Shown here: positions 34,248 to 44,388 of the stretch, one piece after another
How positions within the stretch are numbered: the first letter of the stretch is position 1
Layout: every line of letters starts with the position of its first letter
Assembly (NCBI GenBank): GCA_018873245.2
Contig: JAEMBT020000001.1
Location: forward strand, 7,608,220-7,672,219
Reading direction: 5' to 3'
Origin: Archegozetes longisetosus
Lineage: Eukaryota; Arthropoda; Arachnida; Sarcoptiformes; Trhypochthoniidae
DNA length: 64,000 bases
Made by a program: the position numbers and the translations under genes
Notes under the pieces: model-generated
What the model was told of the DNA's origin: nothing
Seen by the model: only the letters and a program-made list of their open reading frames with translations
Databases searched by the model: none

Positions 34248-36535
34248 ATGTCTGAACTTTGGAGAGAAATTTCAAAATTATTGTCAATAAGAAAAATCGG
34301 AAGAACTGTTGCACTTATTATATTCATATATCAAGCCATGGACTTGACTATTAATTATTTGAATTATGAGACTGTTGTTGATTTGAAATCTGAGGTCATT
34401 CAACAAGAGATACCTGCGATTACTTTGTGCACTGATCGTAAGAGTAAAATTCAAAATAATCATCAGGAGTTAATGAATATTCAAAATTCTCTCGATTTTG
34501 ATATAAAATGTAAAGGTAGGTTTCCGAAAAATTCTTTCAAAAACTATTCCAAAATTTCCGAAAAAATTGTAAGCTTCTCACTAAATGCACGAACATGCTT
34601 AACATTCTTCAGTCAATTGACAGACAACTTAGAAGCAAATGGAAAATGTGTTGAGATTAGTATTTGGATTGAATTTAAAAATTTAGGATTATCGAATATT
34701 TCACATTTACTGCTAAATATTCACAGAACTAAAACACCCCCGAATATGTTTAATGACTATATTAAATTAAAATACGGCATGACATATATAATTGGAATTA
34801 GTGTTTCACATGAAATATTATTACCGTTTCCTTATCAAACGGACTGTTCACATTATGAAATAACTTCGGCAAACAATGATCGATCAAAATCTCAAGAAGA
34901 CTGTTTTGTCAAATACATGATGAAAAAAGAATTTGACAAATATAAATGTTATTCAAAATGGTTTTATAGTAATCTCAATAGTTCAAATAAAGCGTTTTGC
35001 GAAAATAGAATAAATGAAATTCAATTTAATATCAATTATTTGAAAAAGATTTGCAGAAAAAATTGTGTTAATAGATATTATGTCAAAATAAAAAGAGCTG
35101 AAATGAAAAAGACTCATTTCACAGAAGAGGTCAAGGACTTATTTATCCTTAAATTGCCCTTCGAAGAAATGATTTATTCTCATAGTCCAAAAACAGAGTT
35201 AATTAGGTTTATGTGTTCAATTGGATCATTGTTTGTAATGTGGTTCGGAATTCCTTTGTTTCAATTAATTATGAGAATATTCGATTCATTCACTTATCTA
35301 TTAATAATAACTCAAATGAAAATAATATGTGCCATCGCTAGTGTATCGAATGTTAAAATTATTCGTATATTCACTACAATATTGAAGATGATATTCATAT
35401 TTTTTATGTCATATCAATTGAAAGAAGTTGTCGATAATTTTTTTAAAAGAAGAAACAATCACTCGTTTTGAAATCAAAGAAACAATGACAATACCTAAAC
35501 TGGCTATTGGAGTGCAGCTTTACGAAAAACAAATATATGGGAGAGTTGAGAGTAATTTTTTAAATCAAACTATTGCAATAAATACACAAGACCTGTCAAT
35601 TAACTCCAAGAAACGTGTAAAACTTCAGCTTTATTATGATTTCTTTTTTTAAAATGTTGAATAGAGAGAAATTTGAAGAATTTTATGAATATTTTGATAA
35701 TAAACTTTCAAACGTATCCTGTAAAATCATAGTCGAAAATATGGAAATTTCATGCCCTAAACCTGATATTAGATTTTTCCCAACTTACTTTTCAAATGGA
35801 TATCTATTTTTCGCTAATTTAAATGAAAGCTATAGAGAATTATTACTCAACGCTGGTACGGAGCACAATTTGGATCAAATAACATTTGAATTCCCCATCA
35901 TTTTTGAGCGATTTTTTACAGTAATTGGTTCGTTTACTCAATCTACATTAGAATACATACGCTTTGAGAAATATACCGAAACAAATATATTCTACAATTC
36001 TTATTCAGTACAAAAGCAATTGAAAAATAAATTCCCTTGTGACACTTCAGCAAATGATCAGATAGTTTTTTCAAATTTTGAACTTGAATACTGTCGATCA
36101 AATTGCTTTATTGATTTTTCTATTCGTGAGTACAAATGTTTAATTCCATTAGAATCGACTTACTTCGTTGATTTAAATGAGCATTTAGTTAAGAAAAAAT
36201 TCAAGTTTTGCGGAGAGAATTTACCTATTAATCATTCAATAGTAAAGGAGAATATACATTTGTGCGAATCGATATGTGGTGTTGAATGTAATTCAGTTCG
36301 TTATGAGATCAAGAGTCAATCATCAGAGTCATTCAACTCAACAAAGCTTAAGTTAATACCAATTAGTTCTCATCATATAAGATATACTGAGACTTTAAAG
36401 ACAGATATAAATCAATTGATCTATAATTTTGGTGGGGTTATGGGAATGTGGTTTGGATTATCCCCTGTTTCTTTGGTCCATTTCATATCACTATTAAAGA
36501 AAATATTGACAAAAATATTTCATATTTTATATTAA
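34248..36535 (+). pseudogene. Two-domain DEG/ENaC channel gene, copy B, with two +1 frameshifts
   Basis: It is clearly homologous to the 23049 gene over its whole length and starts at the same ATG (MSELWREISKLLSIRKIG). Domain 1 is intact through TM2, again with Gly-Ile-Pro (FVMWFGIPLFQLI), and into TM3. At about 35443-35450 copy A has six T and this copy seven, shifting the frame after VVDNFF. At about 35642-35649 a second six-to-seven T change shifts it again at YDFFF. The three frames together give a complete two-domain protein, with ERFFTVIGSFTQ, EYCRSNCFIDFSIREYKC, HLCESICGVECNSVRYEI and TM4 with Gly-Leu-Ser (NFGGVMGMWFGLSPVS). Everything outside the two T runs is conserved. It is either a recent pseudogene or an intact gene with homopolymer sequencing errors. 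An ancestral frame would be about 760 residues. Confidence 0.88.
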
Positions 36536-37588
36536 CTAATATCGAATTGGAAACAATACATTAAAAATAATTTTTCACCAAAACGAAGTTCTGGAGATTA
36601 CTCATTAGATAAGTTATAGAGAAATCATTCAAATGTCATTTCTTGAATTAAAAACAATTCACTTCACTCTTTTTATTCAAATAGCTCTCTATTTGCTCTT
36701 TATTTCACTTTGTATTTGGATTTATGGGTTTATAGTTGGTATATCTTCTATTTCTATTGGTCATATTATTTTCTCCAACAAAGAAAAATTAGTACATTAA
36801 TAGATAAACTATTCTAATCTGTTCATTAAAATATTTGCATTAAGAATAAAGTCAATTATAAATAAATGTAAATTGATAACAAGCTTGATGATAAAAATTG
36901 GAACTATATTAAATTCAATTTCCTTATCGTGTATCCAATATTTTAATTTATCTAATTAACAATAACACATTGGAATTTCTTCATCCGAGGTCATAGTTGA
37001 TGAAATATTTTTAAAAAATCAATAATAATCTCATTTTGTGATGAATTTTCCAGATATTTATATACGTATCTCTAGAACAATTGTTTAGAGGAATTAAACT
37101 TCCTATACGTTTGCTATTAAAAACCAAGAGATTTCTTATATTTCTCAGATGAGTTAAAAACAGGATAAAAGATTATCATTCCTGGCAATTTGACTTAGAG
37201 TCCAGTACTTACAACAGTTAGTTTTCTAACATTCATCAATACAATATTGAACTTAACATAATAAACTGATCGTAAACAAAAAATATCAAAATCTCTAAAT
37301 TTATTATCTGACAAATTGCAAAAATAATTTCTCGGTTGATTTTATTTGTGAGTCATTTTCTGTTTACTCACTTTCAAATTAAGTTATTGATAGTTTACTA
37401 TTTTCAAGATCGTACTCAAGAATAATTATAAAAGTATTTAGGATTCAAATTTAGTCGCTATTAAGCATCTTAATCTTCTAGGAAGCAAGGTTTAATAAGC
37501 GAATTTTTCGTACGATTGTTATTAAACAATCCATTTTCATTTGTATTATATGTATTTTACAGTTATTAAATACTGACTCTTACATAAT

Positions 37589-38564
37589 AAAGGAGATCCG
37601 CCAAATTCCGAAGTAAACCGAACTATATGAAACCCATATTTCTAGGTAGTAAACAGTATAACTAGTAAAAAGTACTCAAGTTGCAACTTGATCTGAACAC
37701 TCTAGCCCGATATAGAAGGATTTGAAGTTTGAGTAACTAAGTATATTTTTCTCGAGACTCTTTAGGCCTATTTCTCTCGAACCTTTACTAATATACCTAA
37801 ATGTTGACAAGGAAAAAATATCCAAAGATCACATAAGGTCAAGGTGATTTTCAAGTCGTTACTAAAAACTGAAAGAAGCCCAGGTGAAACCTAGGATAGA
37901 GGGTTTATAGGGCTGGGCAATGTTGAGGAGGGGCACTCCTACTTCCCATTAGAGTGGGTAGGAGTGTTTTAGTAGATAATTCTGCAGCCGACGTCGAGTC
38001 GGTTTTAGGATACAGTTGTCAGTGCAAAAATGGCCTAAGAACTGTTGGGCGCTGCGCCCATATAATGATAGTTCTTTAGTATCTCGTATATGGCAGGTTC
38101 CTGTCCGAGATAAGAGAACCAGCGGCGTCGTTGAACGATCTCTGCTGTGTTCTTGAAAGTACTGACACAGAATCAGGATAATTTTATTATATACATATTT
38201 TATTTTTAGTTTTAATTCTTATTATGAAACAAATCCCTATTTTTATTTGTATTTTAGTAAAAAATTCTAGAAATTTTCTACATCTGACCTTGAAAATGAC
38301 CTTAACCTTGAGTGACCTTTTTATGCTTTCCGCGATGATATTTAACAATTATTAGTGAAAGTCCGGCAGAGATAGCTTTAAAGAGTCCCAAGAAAATCGT
38401 GACAGTTTACTTAAACTTTTGATCCATATCTCGGGCCAAATTGTTCAGATCAAGTTGCGACTTAAGTTCTTTTTACTAGTTATATTGTTTACTATCTAAG
38501 AATATGGGTCTCATTTGGTTTGGTTTACCTGCAGCTTTAGTATGGAGTTTGGCGGATCTCCTTT
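37589..38564. mobile_element. 976 bp element with long (about 115 bp) terminal inverted repeats and a structured core
   Basis: The left end AAAGGAGATCCGCCAAA.TTCC and right end GGA.TTTGGCGGATCTCCTTT are inverted. The match runs inward through AAACCCATATTTCTAGGTAG, AACTAGTAAAAAG and CTTGATCTGAAC on the left, and GTTCAGATCAAGTTG, CTTTTTACTAGTTAT and CTATCTAAGAATATGGGT on the right. The core (about 37900-38170) is GC-richer and holds several stem-loops, such as CACTCCTAC/GTAGGAGTG and AGAACTGTTGGGCGC/GCGCCC..AGTTCT. No transposase frame. Copy A of the duplication lacks it. Long TIRs suggest a MULE-like or foldback type, but no target duplication was found. Confidence 0.8.
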
Positions 38565-38667
38565 GAATTCTTTCTATTTCAGACTCAATGCTAGAGTCAC
38601 TGCAAGGCTAAAATTGTTCTAATTTATCTCTTAGAAATCCATGATGAGTATGCATGATCGTTACAAT

Positions 38668-39166
38668 TAGTGTTCCCAGGCCACTTTGTCGCTAAACTTG
38701 AGAACTTACAAAAAATACCAATTTTCGCCCTGAGTTCGCCTTGAGATTAGTAAATTAAATAAATAATAATGCAACATATTTTAACTAATAATCTGTTTAT
38801 TAATTAAACGCTTTGCAAAACAAAATTCTATTACTTAGAAAATCTATATTTTTGCTGTGAGTTGGCTGCAGTAATACACCTTTTGTTATCAAATCATAGC
38901 TTTCTATGCAAAACATTTCCACAAAACTATTTTAATAATTAGATTCTGTGTATAAACACATTCTATGCACTGACCCATTATTGTTAGTATTGATTGCTTA
39001 TCATAAGTGACATTAGTTTACAGTTTAGTGCATAATATGCATTGAGTTGTTTGCCAAAATTTTTAACTTGAGATTCTATTCTCAAGTTATATGACCCAAC
39101 TTGAGGCCTGAGATAGACCTCAATAACTTGAGAACCAAGCTGAAAACTTGAGACCTGGGAACACTA
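38668..39166. mobile_element. 499 bp hAT-type MITE, family I, copy 1
   Basis: An exact 8 bp target duplication GTTACAAT (38660-38667 and 39167-39174) flanks a 13 bp inverted repeat TAGTGTTCCCAGG / CCTGGGAACACTA. Subterminal AACTTGAG/CTCAAGTT repeats are abundant. The paralogous empty site is visible in copy A near 27107 (GATGTTACAGTTGCCAC). A second copy of the family in reverse orientation is at 49949-50455. Confidence 0.95.
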
Positions 39167-39737
39167 GTTACAATTGCCACTATTTCCACGGGTTAAGCTT
39201 TGTGTTAGAGTATTCTCTATTTCCAAGTTTTTATTATAATTTTTCTCATTTTATTAGTACTTAAAGGGGTACTCATAATACAGTTACTACGAAAGTTTTG
39301 TCGTATAAGAATATAAACATCTCATCCAAGATCTGAATTTTGAAAATCGAAATTTGCTTATCTGCTATTTTGTACTAAAATTCTATAGCGATATCTTATT
39401 CGGTTCTTTAATTATATCAATTTAAGTTTTGCTAATCAGAAAATTCTTGCATTTTATAAAGTCCTTAAACAGTCGAGATTCCCTCATTATGATTTTCACA
39501 ACTTGATAAGTATTTAAACAAATTCCGAATCTTATAAAGCGATATGGATTTTAAGAGGATAACGTTCCTTGTATTTTAACCATTCAAGGATGGTGCATTT
39601 AATTCCATCAAGAGGATATTCGATGTCAAAGTTGACCCAGAATCTATTCCTGCTTCAAAAGTTAACACCAGAGTGAACAGGCGTCCATGAATGAACAGAG
39701 CAGTCCGGAGATAGAGACCTCTGTCCTGTGTCCAGGG

Positions 39738-39973
39738 TAGTGTTGATTCCGTTCCTGGAACGAGAACGGGAACGGAACCGGAACGGTATTAAAAAATGCT
39801 TAAAGAATGGAATAGGAACGGAATAGAAACGGAATTAAAATTCTGTTTAAGAACGGAATAGGATTGAAATTCCCTTTAAGAACGGTATAGGAACGGAATG
39901 GAATTGAAAAATTTTCTTTAGGAACGGAATAGGAACGAAACTGAGTGAAAAATTTGGAACGGAATCAACACTA
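39738..39973. mobile_element. 236 bp hAT-type MITE with GGAACGGAAT repeats
   Basis: An exact 8 bp target duplication GTCCAGGG (39730-39737 and 39974-39981). The 18 bp terminal inverted repeat is TAGTGTTGATTCCGTTCC / GGAACGGAATCAACACTA. The interior is mostly tandem-like GGAACGGAATAGGAACGG subterminal repeats. Confidence 0.93.
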
Positions 39974-40207
39974 GTCCAGGGTGATACCGTACCTCGACAT
40001 TAGACTCCAGGAATGGAAAATTACTTTGTAAACATGAGAATGAAATTCTTTTGTGTCTTTATAAACTTTATTCAATTACTAATTAGATAAACGCTGTAAA
40101 TATCAACAAATCAGTTCAATACTGTTCATGTAGCGAGTCCATTCTATTTTGAATAGCTATTAATAAATTATAACAAACAAAATCTTCTGAAAATTATCGA
40201 AACTGTT

Positions 40208-40348
40208 ATGGCGATCCCTATTGACAATAATTTCGTAGAACGAATTCTCAGCGTAATGAAGAACATCTGGACTTATGAAAGAAGTCGTTTGAATTTTTGA
40301 ATGGTTAAGGCTGAAATTTGCTCTAAAGTCAATTTTTCAATGACATAA
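40208..40348 (+). pseudogene. hAT transposase C-terminal (dimerisation region) relic
   Basis: One plus-strand frame reads IDNNFVERILSVMKNIWT, then YERSRLNF, a stop, and MVKAEICSKVNFSMT. The N..ERxxSVMKNxWT..R..L pattern is the conserved C-terminal dimerisation block of hAT transposases, and it matches the independent relic at 60559-60795. No N-terminal part was recognised nearby. It lies 240 bp from a hAT MITE. Confidence 0.65.
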
Positions 40349-40722
40349 TGAAATTAAAGTTTTCGCATTTCAAACCCTAAACTACTTAAAGATGCCAAAT
40401 TTAATGATAGAAATTCAAATAATTATTTTAAGTATCTTCAATTCCATTTTTGTCATAATTTATCATTCATGAGCAATAACTGGAATTTTAATTAAATAAA
40501 TTACTGCTATTTCCGAAATAACGCTTTAATTTATGAAATTTTCCTCTAATATATTTAACTTGGTTCCCCTTACACTTTCAAAGTCTAGGAAACGGCTCAG
40601 TAAAACCTGGTCACGTTGAGTGATATAATTCAAGTATTAGAAGCGATATTAAATTATTGATAGAAAAAGTTTTATTAAGTTAAATCAATTGATAAAATAT
40701 TTTTTATATTTATGTTGGCAAA

Positions 40723-41968
40723 TTAAGCAACAATAGAGCTATGTATAGTACCACACGCAAGAACTCCATTATCACCAATAAGTTTGGCGGTGATATCAGC
40801 TTCAGCCTAGAAAAAAATTATTTTGAAAAGTTAAATTTACGTCCAAGTAATTAAAATTTAATTGATGTTTGAATTAAACAGATTTTTCGTAATTTTATTC
40901 GTGTAGCATGGTCTCTGTTTTTCCTTATTTTCTATTCTCTTTTTATTTCTTAGATATAATCAAAGATATTTCTAAAATTATGTGTGAGCATAAGAATCGG
41001 ATTTTCCAAAAAAATTAATTCGTGTAGGAAACTTGACAGAAAGGATTCTATTGATTAAGCTCTTCTGTAAACTTGTTGATTTGGAAGGGTACCTTGAGTA
41101 AACTCTTGGTGAACACTAGCTTTTAACATATTACTAAAGTTCTAATGAGTTTTCTAGTATAATTATCTAACTCAGTAAATCATAGGACTGTTAAATATCA
41201 AACCATCTCATGATGGATAATTGAATGTGTCAGGATTTTTTTTCTTAATATAAAGTTTATGAGCATCTTAAATTGTTCTAAAACAACTAAATTTCTGAAA
41301 TAACTTACTGTCGGAGAAGCTTCTGGGACGGTGAGAGTGTATTTGAGTTGGTAGGTTTCTCCTTTTTTCAATGGACAGTGGACATGACCTGCACAGCCAT
41401 CAGTATCAATACCGGGAATTTGAATCTCGAGTTCACCGATTTTGGCGAGAGCTTGGATTTCAGCTTTTTTACTGTCTTGGTCTGAAAGAGAAATAAGTTT
41501 TAAATCTCAACGAAATAAGCACTTAGATGAAATGCATCAATAGTGGTCAAGCTTTTTCCGTGTCACAAGTTGCTTATAACTTTTAACGTCATTATTAAAC
41601 CTAATGTTAAACCCTCGGATTCGCGGCCCTCTGATAGGTCGCGAAAGTAAGTTTAAGAACTTGTGCAATGCCTGACTTATCAAATTTTCACTTATTGATT
41701 CATTTTTATGAATGGTCATCATTACTTACTAGCAACGAATTCAACATCAACGGTGACTTGTTTTCCTTTATGGAAAGTACAAGGGGTGCTGGTACAAGAG
41801 CTTATCGTGACTGATTTTACTTCAGCGTGACCTAAAATAAAAATAAGTTTAAAAATTATGTACATATGACTGGTTCGACGTAAAAACTAATAACTTACCA
41901 CAATCTTTGAATGTGATCGCCGCTGAGGCAAGAGATGCCAATAGAGCTAAACACGCGAATCTCAACAT
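40723..41968 (-). CDS. Secreted ML-domain (MD-2-related lipid-recognition / NPC2-like) protein, four exons, 142 aa
   Basis: Exons on the minus strand are 41968-41899, 41831-41730, 41481-41309 and 40806-40723. All three introns are GT-AG, with donors GTAAGTTA, GTAAGTAATG and GTAAGTTA, and lengths of 67, 248 and 502 bases. The 429 bases translate without interruption. An N-terminal signal peptide (MLRFACLALLASLASA) precedes the mature protein. Six cysteines sit in ML-type positions: KDCG, SSCTSTPCTFHKGK, DGCAGHVHCPLKKGE and VLACGT. Blocks GELEIQIPGIDTDGC, YQLKYTLTVPEASP and AKLIGDNGVLACGTIHSSI match the pattern of group 2 mite allergens and NPC2 proteins, of similar length (about 145 residues). 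It should form a beta-sandwich that binds a lipid or sterol in the extracellular space or gut lumen. The ligand is not determinable. None of the individual exons is long, so it is easily missed by simple ORF scanning. Stop TAA at 40723-40725. Confidence 0.93.
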
Positions 41969-42487
41969 TTTGGCTGTTATTTCAAATTTAGTTCAATTCT
42001 CTTGAATTATGAATTATGTTTAAAAGTGAGTTTTAAAGAAGATTTCATGGCTTTATAAATGATTTTAATGATGGTACATATTTTGTTTCTCATAAAAACG
42101 TAACAGAAGGTATTACTTTTGTAGGATTTTGTCATAGCTATCTAATAATCGTTGAGGTTATTTTTTTAAACCTTTGACTAGACTATTCGTAGCCTTGGAC
42201 GAACCTTGATTAGAGAAATTAAAAATTATTTGTATCCTTAATAATCTAGTATAGATATCTTTCTTAGAAATAGATCAATCAAAACACCTTTGTTTCAACT
42301 ATTAGACGACTATGTAATTTCCCATCAAATTATACTTTTAAAAATAAATATGTTTAAAGAAAGATTGGGAGAAAATTTATTGAATAAATTACATATTTCA
42401 ACTAATTTCGATCTTTTTTATTAATTTTTTTATACCATTATGTTTATGCAATTCTGAATGTGATTTGTTTTACCTGTGTATCGCACA
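41969..42487. other. 5' flank of the ML-domain gene
   Basis: AT-rich. The gene's promoter presumably lies here, but no core element was assigned with confidence. No other feature seen. Confidence 0.35.
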
Positions 42488-42905
42488 TAGACTTACTACC
42501 TATTCTTCGTTTGAATCCTGTACGCAATATATCATGGAGGGTACACTTATATATATTTTAGAACTTATTATTCTTTAGTTGATGTCTATCAATAATTAAT
42601 TACATCAATTTAACTGATCAGCGTTTATTATTAAGTCCACTAAAACACGAATATTTTTGCTTAGTTTAAAATTTCGAGGCAGTAGAAAATAATGTATAAA
42701 CTCTGATCAGGAGGTTTTTGTTATAAGCAAATAATTATTATTTCGATTTTGCCATCCTAATTAAATATCAAATACTTGGCTTTGATTTCATTTCTATTTA
42801 TGGATCCTGTACAGTTGCTGTTTTTTTTCAACTCCTGTCTGTATACCTGTATACTGAGTGCAATCTTGTACAATATAGGATAATCCTGTACAGGTAGTAA
42901 GTCTA
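42488..42905. mobile_element. 418 bp hAT-type MITE
   Basis: Terminal inverted repeat TAGACTTACTACCT / AGGTAGTAAGTCTA, with CCTGTAC/GTACAGG subterminal repeats. The flanks ATCGCACA (42480-42487) and ATTGCATA (42906-42913) match at six of eight positions, an aged 8 bp target duplication. Confidence 0.82.
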
Positions 42906-43741
42906 ATTGCATATCTACTTTTGACTATTTTAGAAAAACCATTACGAAATGAAAGACAAACATTCTGATAACAAATGTCCTTAATAAGATTTAGGATTTT
43001 CCAGGCTTTTATTATCTGTTACTATGTGAAGGTATACTCCTTTCATTTTTAAGCTAATTATAAGTTTTGACAAACAATTTTTCAATGAGTTTTATTTAAA
43101 TTGATTTAATAAAAGTGCATCATCCAAAATTTGGTAAAACGATAGTTTTTAACTCAATCAGACTTTTCATGAAACCTTTTTTTAAGAGTAGCTGCAACAT
43201 TAATATGTGTGGATTCACAATCCATGACTTGATTAACAGAATTAAAAGTAATAATTAAACCGAAGAATTGAGACAGTCATTGCTTGCAAAAGTCTCGAAC
43301 TTACACTATATAAGTTAATATACTAGTAATTATAAGTTCTCGATTATTCGATATATTGCAAAAGTAATAATAGTTTGGACTTTCTTTACACGTAATTCTA
43401 TATAAAGAAAGTATTTAAGAACTAATAATAAGCTAACGTTAGCTCAGTTTTAGTTCGTTCAGCTCTAAGTTGTGTTTTTATTGAATGATATTAATAAATG
43501 AATTATTTAGTTGTACGTAACTTAGTGTGTTCAGTGTTCTGTTAAAGTCAAATCAAAATTGATAGAACTACTGCCTATCACAAAATAAAGTTCAATAATG
43601 GCAAAACTGATGATCCAACACTGAAAACTGATTTCAATAAACACTTTGAGTAAACTTAAAAAGCTATGTTCAATTCATAGAACTTTTAGTTAAATATCTT
43701 GGATTTTAAAGACAAGACTAGAAAATTGCCAAAATCGGTTA

Positions 43742-44388
43742 CATTTTAGATCTGCAGGCTGCAGTAAACCTCTGAATGAAAATCCCTAGTCAGGGATAAT
43801 TCGCATATGGTTATCGCAAGTACAATTTGCATATCTACAACCGAAGACTTTGAGATTATTATCAAATAAAAGATCTTTGGATGGACATTACTGCCGTCAT
43901 TATCATCATCAATATCACCACTTTAGCTGAGGAAGCGGTTCCTTAAGCTTAATCAAATAATCCTGAAACTCTGCAACAATACAAGTAATGCCAATATAAA
44001 CATGATTTCATTATCATCTTTGGTCATGGATCACTTAATGATGATAAAGAAATCATATTTATATCGATTTTGCTTGTATTGTTGCAGAGTTTCAGTGCGA
44101 TTTGATTAAGCTTTAAGAACCGCTTCTTCAGCTAACGCTTCTTCTGCAAGTTATATATCTTCAAAGTACATGTATCTTTAATGTACAAATCACATAAAAA
44201 ACAATATATAATTAATTATTTAAATCAATTTAAATCATCACTATCAATGAAAATAATACTTTAAAGTTTTATTGTAAATAAAGAGTTGTATGTATAATTA
44301 CAATCAGACTTTGGGAAATATAAAACCTGTTTTGGGCTTATTTCATTAGAGAGGCATTTTGTTATAAGCAGCCTGCAGATCTAAAATG
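43742..44388. mobile_element. 647 bp foldback/MITE element
   Basis: The terminal inverted repeat is CATTTTAGATCTGCAGGCTG (43742) against CAGCCTGCAGATCTAAAATG (to 44388). A second, inner inverted repeat pairs CAGAACGTTAGCTGAAG-like arms: TTAGCTGAGGAAGCGGTTCC at 43923 against GAACCGCTTCTTCAGCTAA at 44117, plus CTGAAACTCTGCAACAATAC at about 43967 against GTATTGTTGCAGAGTTTCAG at about 44076. Non-coding. Confidence 0.75.

Larger units (their letters stand above)
32915..39300. repeat. Segmental duplication, copy B (carries the frameshifted two-domain channel gene)
   Basis: Direct-orientation counterpart of 22455-27250, enlarged by insertions at 33151-33889, 37589-38564 and 38668-39166. Outside these, flanks and gene align continuously with copy A, so the insertions postdate the duplication. 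Copy B lacks the roughly 650 bp present at 26070-26720 of copy A. Confidence 0.85.
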
